Of a stretch of 64,000 bases of DNA, positions 1-8,747 are shown piece by piece. This stretch comes from Comamonas sp. BIGb0152. Lineage in GTDB: Bacteria > Pseudomonadota > Gammaproteobacteria > Burkholderiales > Burkholderiaceae_C. The position numbers and the translations under genes are program-made. The stretch covers positions 699,789 to 763,788 of the forward strand of contig NZ_JANUDY010000001.1 in the NCBI RefSeq assembly GCF_024809975.1. Direction: 5' to 3'. Position 1 is the stretch's first letter, and each line of letters begins with the position of its first letter. The notes below the pieces were generated by a model that saw only the letters and a program-made list of their open reading frames with translations, made no database searches and was not told where the DNA came from.

Positions 1-622
1 CAATCACCCGCTCCAGCGCGTCGCTCTCGGGCAAGCAATGCTCGATCAGCTGCGCACGCGAAAAACAACGCCGCGGCTGCGATGCCAGCAGGGCCAGCAG
101 CCGAAATTCGGTCAGGGTCAGCGGCAGCGGCGTGGCCATGCCTTGCGCGTCATACACGCGGGCGCTGTGCGCGTCCGGGCTGATCTCCAGCGCCCCGACC
201 CGGATCGGCGCCATGGGCGCAGACGCGGCCTTGGGCTGGCTGCGGCGCAACACGGCCCGCACCCGCGCCACCACCTCGGCCGGATTAAAAGGCTTGACCA
301 CATAGTCATCCGCCCCCAGGCGCAAAGCCACCAGCTTGTCCACATCGTCGGCCAGCGCGGTCACCATGATCACCGGCGTCTGGCCCTGATCCCGGATAAA
401 GCGCAGCACATCGACACCGTCCATGCCAGGCAAGTGAATATCGAGCAGCACCAGATCGGGCTGGTGCTGGCGAAAAAGCTGCACGGCCTGCTCACCATCG
501 CGCGCATGCAGGCTGCGCAGGCCGTCGCGCTCCAGGTAGGCGACAAGAATCGTGGCGATTCCCGGCTCATCCTCCACGACGAGCACCAGCGGAACCGCCA
601 CCGGTGGAGTGGGTAGTTTCAT
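1..622 (-). CDS. OmpR-family response regulator (3' end lies outside the window)
   Basis: Two-component DNA-binding response regulator of the OmpR/PhoB class, probably BaeR/AdeR-like. The visible 207 residues hold a receiver domain with the acidic pocket at E17-D18, the phospho-acceptor D61 in a LLDIHLPGMDG context, T88 and K110, followed by the start of a winged-helix domain from about residue 137. The gene runs off the left edge before the recognition helix, and a sensor kinase gene may lie beyond. It is divergent from the efflux/biosynthesis operon that begins at 863, so it is the obvious candidate regulator of that operon. I chose the ATG at 620-622 because it leaves the usual short N-terminal tail before the first beta strand. 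Family is certain; the assignment to BaeR is inference. Confidence 0.9.
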   Translation of the reverse strand, partial: MKLPTPPVAVPLVLVVEDEPGIATILVAYLERDGLRSLHARDGEQAVQLFRQHQPDLVLLDIHLPGMDGVDVLRFIRDQGQTPVIMVTALADDVDKLVALRLGADDYVVKPFNPAEVVARVRAVLRRSQPKAASAPMAPIRVGALEISPDAHSARVYDAQGMATPLPLTLTEFRLLALLASQPRRCFSRAQLIEHCLPESDALERVI

Positions 623-757
623 CGCGGACTGCTTCCAAAAATAGGGGCATGCGGCACAGCCTCAAAGGCGCGCACACGCTGTTGAAACAAGCCATTATGA
701 CCGTGCTGCCAGCCGGTTGCACGCCCTTGCCGCCTCCATGTTTTCTCCATCATTTGT

Positions 758-776
758 GCAAGCTTGCGCAAGCTTG
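758..776. promoter_or_regulatory. Candidate response-regulator binding repeat
   Basis: GCAAGCTTG occurs twice (758-766 and 768-776) with a 10-bp period in the divergent region between the response regulator and the efflux operon. OmpR-family regulators typically bind tandem half-sites about one helical turn apart, so this is a plausible operator. Each unit also contains the palindrome CAAGCTTG. The function is inferred from position and spacing only. Confidence 0.4.
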
Positions 777-862
777 GCGGGTTTGAATCAAGCGCATATT
801 TGTCCCGCCTATGCGGTCTGGCCACTGCGGTCAACACCGGCCTTGAACCGACTCCATTGCAC

Positions 863-2287
863 GTGAAACCCCTGTTCTGCAAAACACTGCTGCTGCTTGC
901 CCCTGCTGCTTTGCTGGCCGGCTGCATGACGCCGCCGCAACCCCCGCTTGACCAAGACACCCCTGCGCAGTGGCGCCAGGCGGTCAGTGCAGGGGTCGAT
1001 GCGCGCACCATCCGGGCTGCCGATTTGGCCAGCTGGTGGACGCTGCTGGCCGATCCGGCGCTGAACGCGCTGGTCGAGCAGGCCCTGGCCCAGAACCTGG
1101 ACCTGGCCCAAGCGCTGGGCAGGCTCCAGGCGCAGCGCATTTTGCTGGGCATTGCCACTGCCGCCTACAAACCAGAAGTCAGCGCAGGCGTGCGGACCTT
1201 GCAAGACGTGGCCGCGCTGGACTCCTACTTCCATGCCAGCCTGGACGTGAGCTGGAACCCCGGCCTGTTTGGCGCCTATGAATCGAGCACGCTCGATGGC
1301 CAGGCGCAGCTGCTCAATGCCCAGGCACAGCTGCAGGCGGCCCAGGTCCAGCTGATCGCCAACGTGGTGCAGCGCTATCTGGAAATCCGTGTCGCACAGC
1401 AGCAGCGCTTTTGGCTGACGCAGCAGCAGCAACTGGACGCACGCCGCCAGCAGCTGCAGCAGCTGCGCGTGCAGCAGCACATCGGCAGCGCCGATCTGGT
1501 GCAGCAAGCCAGCCTGGAGCTGGCCCGCAGCCGCAGCCAGGAGGCAGACCTGCAACACCACCAGGCACGCGCAGCGCATGCACTGGCCGCGCTGCTGGGC
1601 CGCAGCGAACCCGATGGTGCCTGGTTGGCCCCCTCCTCGGCGCCCTCGCTGCCCGCCACCGCCGGGCTGAACCTGCAGGTGCTGCCCGCTGAGCTGCTGC
1701 GCCACCGCCCCGCCATCCTGGCGGCCGAAGCCGGTGTGCAGCGCGCCGCAGCCGCTGCCGGCCTGTCGCACTCGGCCCTGTATCCACGCTTTGCGTTGGG
1801 CGGCTCACTGCTCTACTCCTACAACCTGACGCAAAACCGGCGCTCCAGCTCCAACCACGTGCCCATGCTGGGCCCGGTGATCGACATCCCCCTGCTCGAC
1901 TGGGGCCGCAGGCGCGCACAGGCCGATGCGGACGAGGTGCAGATGAACAACGCCGTCAAGGCATACCGGCAAAGCGTTCTGGACGGCATTGCCGAGGTGG
2001 AAACCGCGCTGGCGGGCCTGGCCGCCCAGCAGCAACGCCAGCAGTCGCTGGACACCCAAACCAGCTTGCTGCGCACACGCGCCCAGCAGTTGCAGCGCCG
2101 CCAGCAGCTGGGCCTGGCCAGCGAGCTCGACGCCATGGAGCCGCGCCGCCTGCTGCTGCTGCAGCAAAGCCAGCAAGGCGTCGCCCAGGCGGCGCAGGCA
2201 CTGGCCTGGGTGACGCTGTTCCAGGCCCTGGGTGGCGCCCCCCTGCCGCAGCAAGCCCTGCCTGGCGCAACCGGGCCCCTGCCATGA
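863..2287 (+). CDS. NodT/TolC-type outer-membrane efflux lipoprotein
   Basis: Outer-membrane channel component of a tripartite pump, about 474 residues. The GTG at 863 gives a compact signal peptide ending in a lipobox (LLAGC) with the lipidated Cys near residue 18; an earlier in-frame start would add about 33 residues that do not look like a signal peptide. The rest has the two outer-membrane-efflux repeats: long Gln/Ala-rich coiled helices interrupted by short beta segments, with a second strand region near YPRFALGGSL. The stop overlaps the start of the next gene as ATGA. The downstream genes supply an ABC permease, an ATPase and an adaptor, so this is the exit duct of that pump. The substrate is unknown. 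Confidence 0.88.
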   Translation: MKPLFCKTLLLLAPAALLAGCMTPPQPPLDQDTPAQWRQAVSAGVDARTIRAADLASWWTLLADPALNALVEQALAQNLDLAQALGRLQAQRILLGIATAAYKPEVSAGVRTLQDVAALDSYFHASLDVSWNPGLFGAYESSTLDGQAQLLNAQAQLQAAQVQLIANVVQRYLEIRVAQQQRFWLTQQQQLDARRQQLQQLRVQQHIGSADLVQQASLELARSRSQEADLQHHQARAAHALAALLGRSEPDGAWLAPSSAPSLPATAGLNLQVLPAELLRHRPAILAAEAGVQRAAAAAGLSHSALYPRFALGGSLLYSYNLTQNRRSSSNHVPMLGPVIDIPLLDWGRRRAQADADEVQMNNAVKAYRQSVLDGIAEVETALAGLAAQQQRQQSLDTQTSLLRTRAQQLQRRQQLGLASELDAMEPRRLLLLQQSQQGVAQAAQALAWVTLFQALGGAPLPQQALPGATGPLP

Positions 2288-3429
2288 TTGCCCTGGCACG
2301 CAAAACCCTAGTCTACGAATGGCGCCGCTTTGTGCCCTCGGTCTTTGCCGTGGGCTTTGCCGGTGTGTTGCTGGTCATGCAGGCGGCGCTGGTGCTGGGT
2401 ATTTTCAGCTCGGCTGCCATTTACATCACGGCCAGCTCTGCCGACCTGTGGGTGGGCTACCCCGGCACACAAAGCGTGAACTTCGGCCGCAACATCGGCC
2501 CCGATGTGGAAATGCGCCTGCGCACGGACCCGGATATCCGGGCCGTCGAGCCCTTCGTCTGGGTGGATGGCGACTGGCGTGCCAGCCAGGGCGCTGGCCA
2601 GACCGTGGGCGCGGTATCGGTCTACCTCTCGGGCATCTCCACCAGCAATACCGCCATGATGTTCGACCGCGTGATTGCGCCATGGCAGCGCAAGCTGCTG
2701 CGCGAACCCGGTGCCGTCATTGTTGACCGCGCCGACCTGGACAACCTCGCTAGCAGCGAAGGCGGCACCGCCTGGATCAACAACCAGCGCGTGCGGATCG
2801 TGGCCGCCGTCGATGGCCTGCGTGGCCTGGGCGGCATCAATGTGCTGGCATCGCTGGAGAGCGCCCACCAGATCGCAGGCAGCTCGCCCAACCAGGGCAG
2901 CACCTATCTGCTGGCCCGGGTGCGCAAAGGCGCCGACAGCCATACTGTGCAGCAGCGCTTGAGCAGCGAAGCCCGCAGTTTTGGCCCACACGAGGTCTGG
3001 ACCGCCAGTGCCTTTGCGCACCGTTCGCAGCGTTACTGGATGCTCGATACCGGCGCCGGCGCAGGTGTGCTGTTCATGGCCGTGGTCGTGTGCCTGGTGG
3101 GCGCCGTTGTCACCAGCCAGTCGCTCAAAAGCGTGGTGGCGGGCTCGGTGCGCGAATACGCGGTGCTCAATGCCCTGGGCGTGAGCCGTGCCGCACTGGG
3201 CCGAATTGTGGTGGAGCAGGCCTGCTGGATCGGTGCTGCCGGCCTGCTGCTCACCAGCATCGCCAGCCTGGCCCTGGTCTCGGTGGCGCAGATCTACCGG
3301 GTGCCTGTTGCACTCAACCTGCAAGCCGTGCTTGCCTGCGCTGCCTTGGTCGCCACCTTGGCCCTGTTGTCCGGCCTGGGTGCCATGCGCGTGCTGCTGC
3401 GCACCGACCCGGCCACCTTGCTGCGCTGA
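2284..3429 (+). CDS. DevC/MacB-like ABC transporter permease
   Basis: Inner-membrane permease of 381 residues with the FtsX/MacB layout. It has one N-terminal membrane helix (about residues 15-40), a large periplasmic domain (about 40-250), then a cluster of three helices at the C-terminus (about 255-375). The order permease-ATPase-fusion protein resembles the heterocyst DevBCA and MacAB-type exporters, which push substrate from the periplasm through TolC rather than across the inner membrane. It overlaps the upstream channel gene by 4 bp and is followed after 11 bp by the ATPase, so the subunits are translationally linked. Family is confident; the substrate cannot be read from sequence. Confidence 0.85.
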   Translation: MIALARKTLVYEWRRFVPSVFAVGFAGVLLVMQAALVLGIFSSAAIYITASSADLWVGYPGTQSVNFGRNIGPDVEMRLRTDPDIRAVEPFVWVDGDWRASQGAGQTVGAVSVYLSGISTSNTAMMFDRVIAPWQRKLLREPGAVIVDRADLDNLASSEGGTAWINNQRVRIVAAVDGLRGLGGINVLASLESAHQIAGSSPNQGSTYLLARVRKGADSHTVQQRLSSEARSFGPHEVWTASAFAHRSQRYWMLDTGAGAGVLFMAVVVCLVGAVVTSQSLKSVVAGSVREYAVLNALGVSRAALGRIVVEQACWIGAAGLLLTSIASLALVSVAQIYRVPVALNLQAVLACAALVATLALLSGLGAMRVLLRTDPATLLR

Positions 3430-3440
3430 AAGACCTGCCC

Positions 3441-4163
3441 ATGCCCACCAGCGCCCTCTCCCCACCCAGCCTGCAGGCCGTTGGCTTGCGCAAGACCTAT
3501 GTCTCGGGCGCTATCCGCGTCCAGGTCCTGCAAGACCTGTCGGTGGATTTGTACTCCGGCGAGCTGACCTTGATCTCCGGTCCCTCGGGCTGCGGCAAAA
3601 GCACCTTGCTGTCCCTGCTCTCAGGCCTGCTCACCCCGGACCAGGGTGAGACCTTCGCCCTGGGCCAGAACCTGACGACCATGCCCCCCCGCGAGATGGA
3701 ACGCTTTCGGCTGTTGCATACCGGCTTTGTGTTCCAGGGTTTCAACCTGTTTCCGGCGCTGACGGCCCTGGAGCAGGTGCAACTGCCGCTGGGCTACCTG
3801 GGCATACGGCGCAGCGAATCGCTGCGCCGCGCGCAGGACGCCCTCGAAGAAGTCGGCCTCACCCACCGCGCCCATATGCGGCCCGCCGAGCTGTCTGGCG
3901 GCGAGAAGCAACGCGTGGCCATTGCCCGAGCCCTGGCCAAGGCGCCCCAGCTTTTGTTTGCCGACGAGCCGACCAGCGCGCTGGATGCCGAAAGCGGCCA
4001 GCGCGTGATCGACATCCTCCATCGCGTTGCACGCAGCCACGGCAGCACCGTGCTGTGCGTCAGCCACGATCCGCGTCTGGTCGGCCACGCCGACCGGGTG
4101 CTGGACATGGAAGACGGCGCCGTGTACCGCGACCGACGCCAACCCACCGTGATAGAGAACTAA
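3441..4163 (+). CDS. ABC transporter ATP-binding protein (MacB/LolD/DevA class)
   Basis: Nucleotide-binding subunit of about 240 residues. Walker A is GPSGCGKST at residues 47-55, followed by the Q-loop, the signature LSGGEKQR, Walker B LLFADEPTSALD and the switch His in VSHD. The compact length and the sequence around the signature fit the LolD/MacB/DevA subgroup that powers mechanotransmission-type exporters. I chose the ATG at 3441 because it directly precedes the conserved first strand; longer upstream reading would run back into the permease gene in another frame. It sits between the permease and the fusion protein with gaps of 11 and 3 bp. Confidence 0.92.
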   Translation: MPTSALSPPSLQAVGLRKTYVSGAIRVQVLQDLSVDLYSGELTLISGPSGCGKSTLLSLLSGLLTPDQGETFALGQNLTTMPPREMERFRLLHTGFVFQGFNLFPALTALEQVQLPLGYLGIRRSESLRRAQDALEEVGLTHRAHMRPAELSGGEKQRVAIARALAKAPQLLFADEPTSALDAESGQRVIDILHRVARSHGSTVLCVSHDPRLVGHADRVLDMEDGAVYRDRRQPTVIEN

Positions 4164-4166
4164 GCC

Positions 4167-5099
4167 GTGACCAAGACCTCCCCCACCCCTTTGTCTTCGC
4201 CGCATGCATGGCTGGCGCTGGGCCTGATCGGCATGGCAGCGCTGGGCTTGGTGGCATGCACGCCAGCCGCCGACAGCCCGCCTGTCAATACGGCCACCCA
4301 GCAGCAAAACCGCTCCCCGGTTGCCGTCGCCAGAGGAAAAATCGAAGTCGATGGCGGCCTGCTGAACCTGGCCAGCGCCATCGATGGCACGGTGCAGAAG
4401 GTCGCCGTCCGCGAGGGCCAGCAGGTGCAGGCCGGCCAGCTGCTGCTGAAAATCAACGACCAAGACCTGCGTGCCGAACTGGCCGTGGCCCAGTCTGCGC
4501 ACCAACTGGCCCAGGCCAAGCACAAGGCGCAGGCTGCCAGGCTGCCGGCGCTGCAAACCCAGCTCAAGCGTTTGCAGGCCGCTGCACGCGATGGCGCCGC
4601 TGACATGCAGGAGGTCGACAACGCGCAGACCGCGCTGCGCAATGCGCAATCAGAGGCCGATGTAGCGCAGGCCGAGGTACAGCTGGCCCAGGCCAAAACG
4701 CAACAGTTGCGCGACCGCCAGCGCCTCTACCAGCTGAGCGCCCCGGAGGCAGCCACCGTGGTGCACCTGCATGCCCAGGTCGGCAGCCAGGTGCACACCA
4801 ACCAGGCGACGATGCGTTTGCTGCCGCAGCGCCCGCTGCGCATACGGGCAGAGCTCAACGAGAGCTTTGCCGGCGCGGTGCAAAAGGGCATGCGCGCCAC
4901 GGTGGTGCTCGACAACGACAGCGCCACCCCACTGCCCGAGGCCCGGGTGCTGCGCATCAACCCCATGTTTGGGCCCTCGGCGTTGCAGGACGATGCGCAG
5001 CGCGGGACGCTGCGCGTCGTCGAATGCGTGCTGGAATTTGAGGCCCCACCCGACAACCTGCGTGTGGGCCAGAACGTGAGAGTGAGCTTCCATGAATAA
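4167..5099 (+). CDS. HlyD/DevB-type periplasmic membrane-fusion lipoprotein
   Basis: Adaptor subunit of 310 residues linking the ABC permease to the outer-membrane channel. It starts with GTG at 4167. The signal peptide ends in a lipobox-like LVAC near residue 31, so it is probably a lipoprotein. A biotinyl-lipoyl-like half domain (near EGQQVQAGQLLLKI) is followed by a long Ala/Gln-rich alpha-hairpin (about 100-190), then the second lipoyl half and a beta-barrel domain. The coding region overlaps the next gene by 8 bp. The family assignment is secure; the pairing with the upstream pump genes follows from operon order. Confidence 0.88.
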   Translation: MTKTSPTPLSSPHAWLALGLIGMAALGLVACTPAADSPPVNTATQQQNRSPVAVARGKIEVDGGLLNLASAIDGTVQKVAVREGQQVQAGQLLLKINDQDLRAELAVAQSAHQLAQAKHKAQAARLPALQTQLKRLQAAARDGAADMQEVDNAQTALRNAQSEADVAQAEVQLAQAKTQQLRDRQRLYQLSAPEAATVVHLHAQVGSQVHTNQATMRLLPQRPLRIRAELNESFAGAVQKGMRATVVLDNDSATPLPEARVLRINPMFGPSALQDDAQRGTLRVVECVLEFEAPPDNLRVGQNVRVSFHE

Positions 5100-5802
5100 A
5101 CACATCCTTTGGCAAGCGCCCGCTTGCCGCAACGCGGCCGGCTGGATGGTCCAGTCCGATTTTGACGGCACGATCAGCGTGGTCGATGTCACCGACAGCT
5201 TGCTGCAGCGTTTTGGCATGGCCGGCTGGACCGCCTTGGAAGCCGCCTGGGAGCGGGGCGACATCGGCTCGCGCGCCTGCATGCAAGGCCAGGTGGCGCT
5301 GCTGGACATGAGCCAGCAAGAGCTGGATGCGCACCTGGACGGCATTGCCATCGACCCCGGTTTTGCCGGCTTTGCACAAGCGGCACAGGCCCTGGGCCTG
5401 CAGGTGCAAGTGGTCAGCGACGGCATCGACTACGCCATCCAGCATGTGCTGGCGCGCCACGGCCTGGGCCACCTGGAGGTGGTGGCCAACCGCCTGGTGC
5501 AGTTGGACACCCGCCGCTGGGCACTGGATTCGCCCTGGGCCAGCCCGCACTGCAAACGCGCCAGCGGCAACTGCAAATGTGAGCGCCTGGCCGCGCAGCA
5601 TACCCAGGCTACGCGGGTACTCTATGTGGGCGACAGCAGCTCGGATTTCTGCGTCTCGCACCAGGCCGACTATGTGTTCGCCAAGTACCGGCTGATCGAC
5701 CACTGCGAGCGCCATGGCATTGCCCATGCGCCTTTTCACAGCTTCAGCGATGCCACGCCCTTGCTGACGCAGTTCATGCAGCAGCAGGAGATCGCGGCAT
5801 GA
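5092..5802 (+). CDS. MtnX-like HAD-IB phosphatase
   Basis: A 236-residue haloacid-dehalogenase-fold phosphatase. The nucleophile motif DFDGT is at residues 23-27, motif II at VVSDG, and the metal-binding GDSSSD motif is near the C-terminus. The overall pattern resembles MtnX (2-hydroxy-3-keto-5-methylthiopentenyl-1-phosphate phosphatase) and phosphoserine-phosphatase relatives. A Cys-rich stretch around residue 160 (CKRASGNCKCE) is also seen in MtnX-like proteins. No other methionine-salvage gene is nearby, so a methylthioribose role is doubtful here. A phosphatase step in whatever product the cluster makes is more likely. It overlaps its neighbours by 8 and 4 bp. Confidence 0.8.
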   Translation: MNKHILWQAPACRNAAGWMVQSDFDGTISVVDVTDSLLQRFGMAGWTALEAAWERGDIGSRACMQGQVALLDMSQQELDAHLDGIAIDPGFAGFAQAAQALGLQVQVVSDGIDYAIQHVLARHGLGHLEVVANRLVQLDTRRWALDSPWASPHCKRASGNCKCERLAAQHTQATRVLYVGDSSSDFCVSHQADYVFAKYRLIDHCERHGIAHAPFHSFSDATPLLTQFMQQQEIAA

Positions 5803-6677
5803 GTTCCGCCCTCGATATGCTGTGTCTAACGCCCCATGAATTCGTCATGCCGGGCTCCGGCGCCGCCGCGCGTACCGGCGTACTGCTGGTGCATGGCCTG
5901 ACCGGCACCCCGGCCGAAATGCGCTTGCTCGCCAAGGGCCTCAACCGCGAGGGCTTTACCGTCTATGCGGTGCAACTGGCCGGCCACTGCGGCAGCATGC
6001 AGGACCTGGTCCGCACCCGCTGGACCGACTGGCTGGCCAGTGTGCAGTCCGCATTGCTGCGCTTTGCCCCGCATGTCGACCGGGTGGTGGTGGGTGGCCT
6101 GTCGATGGGGGCCTTGCTGTCGCTCGCGGTGGCCGCCTCGCATCCGCGCCAGGTGGCAGGGGTGGCGGCGCTGTCCACCACCTTCCGCTATGACGGCTGG
6201 AGCATTCCGCGCTACACCAAGCTGGCCTTTCTACTGCCGCTTTTTCGCCTGTTGGGCATTGGCCGCCACCGCGTGTTCATGGAAGCGCCGCCCTATGGCA
6301 TCAAGGACGAGGCCTTGCGCGCAAGGGTGGTCGCACAAATGCACAGCGGCGACAGCGCTGCGGCCGGCCTGCCCGGCAACCCCTGGTGGTCCATCATCGA
6401 GCTGCGCCGGCTCTCTGCCCATGTCCGCGCCCACCTGCCTGATTTGCGTGCCCCCTGTCTGGCCATCCACGCTAGAGAGGACGATATCTCCCACCTCTCC
6501 AATGCCCAGGACATTGCCACCGGCGCGGTCCATGCGCAGGTCGAGGTCGTGCTGCTGGACAACTGCTACCACATGATCACCATCGACCGCGAGCGCCGCA
6601 CGGTGATCGCCAAGGTGCATGACTTTGTGGTTCGCATTGGCGGCACGCCAGCACAGGCGGCCGCATATGGGCAGTGA
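5799..6677 (+). CDS. Alpha/beta hydrolase, Est30-like carboxylesterase
   Basis: A 292-residue serine hydrolase. LVHGLTG near residues 30-36 forms the oxyanion-hole strand. The nucleophile elbow GLSMGA puts Ser102 as the catalytic residue, with the probable acid in the AREDD segment near 233 and the His in NCYHMIT near 265. The layout matches the monoacylglycerol-lipase/carboxylesterase Est30 group, with a cap region in the middle. It starts at an ATGA overlap with the HAD phosphatase gene and its end overlaps the next membrane protein by 11 bp. A hydrolytic or acyl-transfer role on the cluster's product is inferred from context. Confidence 0.82.
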   Translation: MSSALDMLCLTPHEFVMPGSGAAARTGVLLVHGLTGTPAEMRLLAKGLNREGFTVYAVQLAGHCGSMQDLVRTRWTDWLASVQSALLRFAPHVDRVVVGGLSMGALLSLAVAASHPRQVAGVAALSTTFRYDGWSIPRYTKLAFLLPLFRLLGIGRHRVFMEAPPYGIKDEALRARVVAQMHSGDSAAAGLPGNPWWSIIELRRLSAHVRAHLPDLRAPCLAIHAREDDISHLSNAQDIATGAVHAQVEVVLLDNCYHMITIDRERRTVIAKVHDFVVRIGGTPAQAAAYGQ

Positions 6678-7041
6678 GATCACGCCCCTGGTGATCAGCC
6701 TGTGGCTGATCAATGTGCTGGTCGACAGCGGCGGGCAGTTGGCCTTCAAGGCCGCTGCCAGCCAGACCCCGAGCACGGCCACCGGCATGGCGCACTGGCG
6801 CTTCATGATGGCGCGGCCCTGGATCTGGATCGGCGGGGCCTGCTACGTGGTTGAATTTATCGCCTGGCTGGCCTTCTTGTCGCTGGTACCGCTGTCCGAC
6901 GGCGTGCTGCTGGGCAGCATCAATATCGTGGCCATCATGGTGGCCGGGCGCCTCTTTTTCCAGGAAAAGCTGGCACCCATGCGGGTAGCGGGCATCGTGC
7001 TGGTCTCCATCGGCGTGGCCGTGGTGGGCCTCAAGGGGTGA
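6667..7041 (+). CDS. Small EamA/ArnE-F-like membrane protein, first of a pair
   Basis: A four-helix integral membrane protein of about 124 residues, the size of a half-length drug/metabolite-transporter unit such as SMR proteins or the ArnE/ArnF flippase subunits. Helices are visible near residues 5-25, 45-65, 70-92 and 100-122, with the QEKL motif before the last helix that is typical of this fold. The ATG at 6667 is preferred over upstream codons, which would add a non-hydrophobic extension inside the hydrolase gene. The next gene encodes a similar protein 4 bp away, so the two probably form a heterodimer that moves a small or lipid-linked substrate. Confidence 0.8.
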   Translation: MGSEITPLVISLWLINVLVDSGGQLAFKAAASQTPSTATGMAHWRFMMARPWIWIGGACYVVEFIAWLAFLSLVPLSDGVLLGSINIVAIMVAGRLFFQEKLAPMRVAGIVLVSIGVAVVGLKG

Positions 7042-7045
7042 TGGC

Positions 7046-7480
7046 ATGAAGCGCTTCTACATCGTGGGCTTTCTGGTGCTGATGGCCTTCGACACCCTGG
7101 CCCAGCTGAGCTTCAAGAAAGCGGGCGATGCCGCACTGCCGCTGGAGTTCAGCCCTTCATGGCTCTGGCGGGTGTTTGCCCAGCCCTGGATCTATGGCGC
7201 CTTGATCGGCTATATCGGCGCCTTCTTCACCTGGATGCATCTGCTGCGGCGCGCGCCTGTCGGCCCCGCTTTTGCCGCCTCGCACCTGGAGATCATCTCC
7301 GTGATGGTGCTGTCCCATTACCTGTTCCAGGAGAACATCGGCATGCCTCAGATACTGGGCTGCGTATTCATCGTTGCCGGCATTGCCTGCCTGGCGATGA
7401 GCGAAGCCCAGGACCATGGCGCCGCCGAGCCTACTGACCCGGCAGACAGGGCTGGGGGCGCCAGCGCGCCCGCACGCTGA
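7046..7480 (+). CDS. Small EamA/ArnE-F-like membrane protein, second of a pair
   Basis: A 144-residue protein with four predicted membrane helices and a hydrophilic tail of about 25 residues. It keeps the half-DMT pattern, including FQENIGMPQILG before the last helix. It is the likely partner of the protein encoded just upstream; antiparallel heterodimers of this kind include EbrAB and ArnEF. In arn systems such a pair flips an aminosugar-undecaprenyl phosphate. Here arnT, arnC and arnD are absent, so only the transporter type is claimed. Confidence 0.8.
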   Translation: MKRFYIVGFLVLMAFDTLAQLSFKKAGDAALPLEFSPSWLWRVFAQPWIYGALIGYIGAFFTWMHLLRRAPVGPAFAASHLEIISVMVLSHYLFQENIGMPQILGCVFIVAGIACLAMSEAQDHGAAEPTDPADRAGGASAPAR

Positions 7481-7508
7481 TGGCATTGACCGGCCAGGGG
7501 CACAGGCG

Positions 7509-8747
7509 ATGACAGCGCACCGCATCTCCGTCCCACCCACCGCAGGCCTGGCGCTGCGTTGGTCCGATCTGCGCCCCTGGGGCGACGCGCGTCTGGACCG
7601 GGCGCTGGCCGCCTGGCTGGGTGTGGACGATGTGCTGCTGGAATGCTCCGGCACCTCGGCGCTGACGCTGGCACTGCGCACTCTGCGGCAGCTGGCGCCC
7701 GATCGCTGCGAGGTGGTAGTACCCGCCTATACCTGCCCCTTGGTGGCGCTGGCTGTGGCCCAGTGTGGCCTGCAGCTGCGCCTATGCGATCTGTCGCCCG
7801 ATGCACTGGATATGGATAGCAGCCCACTGCATGCGCTGATAAGCCACCGCACCCTTGCCGTGGTGCCCACCCACCTGGGTGGCCGTGTCGCCGATGTTGC
7901 CAGCGTGCTGCCCCGCGCCCAGGCCTGCGGCGCCTATGTGATCGAAGACGCCGCCCAGGCGCTGGGCGCCAGCGTGCAAGGGCGCAGCGTGGGCTTGCAG
8001 GGCGACATCGCGCTGTTCAGCCTGGCCGTGGGCAAAGGCCTGTCCACCTATGAAGGTGGCGTGCTGCTGGCACGCGACCCCGCGCTGATGGCGGTGCTGC
8101 GTGCGCAGCACCAGCAATCGATACGGCCCCACCTGGGCTGGGAGCTGCGCCGCAGCCTGGAACTGCTGGGCTATGCCGCCGCATTCCGGCCCGCCTTGCT
8201 CGATCTTGTCTATGGCGCGCCGCTGCGCCGCAGCCTGGCACGGGGCGCCTGGGTGGAGGCGGCCGGCGATGATTTCGACAGCCATATCCCGCAGCACAGC
8301 CTGGGGGCCTGGCGCCAGCGCGTCGGCCTGCGCGCGCTGGCGCGGCTGCGCACGCACTGGGCGCATGCACACCAGCAGGCGCAGCGGCGCATCGCCCAGC
8401 TGCGCGCCCTGCCCGGCTTAGAGGTGCTGGGCGATACCGCCCCACAGGCACAGGGCATCTGGCCGGTGATCTTGCTGCGCCTGCCCAGTGCCGCCCAGCG
8501 CGATGCGCTGATGCGGGCGCACTGGGCCAGTGGCTGGGGCCTGTCGCTGCCCTTCAGCCACATCCTGCCCGACTACGCGCGCTACGCGCCCCTGCTGGGA
8601 GACGCCGTGCACGACCCGGTGCCACAGGCGCGCGACTGGGCGCAGCGCCTGCTGGCCATCAGCAACAGCGCCTGGCTCAGCGATGCACTGTTTGCCCAGT
8701 TGCTGGACGCGTTGAAGCAGACAAGGCCGCCATCAGCCGCTGGTTGA
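7509..8747 (+). CDS. DegT/DnrJ/EryC1-family PLP aminotransferase
   Basis: A fold-type I PLP enzyme of 412 residues, of the class that aminates keto-sugars or related carbonyl compounds. It has the substrate-site segment VVVPAYTCP, the PLP-ring Asp in IEDAAQALGA, and the Schiff-base lysine at about K176 in FSLAVGKGLSTYEGG. The ATG at 7509 follows the previous gene by 28 bp and gives a normal N-terminus. It is the last gene of the rightward operon, and its final 71 bp overlap the end of the leftward arginase-like gene. The exact substrate is unknown; similar enzymes occur in glycan and natural-product pathways. Confidence 0.85.
   Translation: MTAHRISVPPTAGLALRWSDLRPWGDARLDRALAAWLGVDDVLLECSGTSALTLALRTLRQLAPDRCEVVVPAYTCPLVALAVAQCGLQLRLCDLSPDALDMDSSPLHALISHRTLAVVPTHLGGRVADVASVLPRAQACGAYVIEDAAQALGASVQGRSVGLQGDIALFSLAVGKGLSTYEGGVLLARDPALMAVLRAQHQQSIRPHLGWELRRSLELLGYAAAFRPALLDLVYGAPLRRSLARGAWVEAAGDDFDSHIPQHSLGAWRQRVGLRALARLRTHWAHAHQQAQRRIAQLRALPGLEVLGDTAPQAQGIWPVILLRLPSAAQRDALMRAHWASGWGLSLPFSHILPDYARYAPLLGDAVHDPVPQARDWAQRLLAISNSAWLSDALFAQLLDALKQTRPPSAAG

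Noticed and set aside
619..1158. A 179-codon minus-strand frame upstream of the response regulator
   Set aside because: It overlaps the NodT start on the other strand and has no domain or ribosome-binding site.
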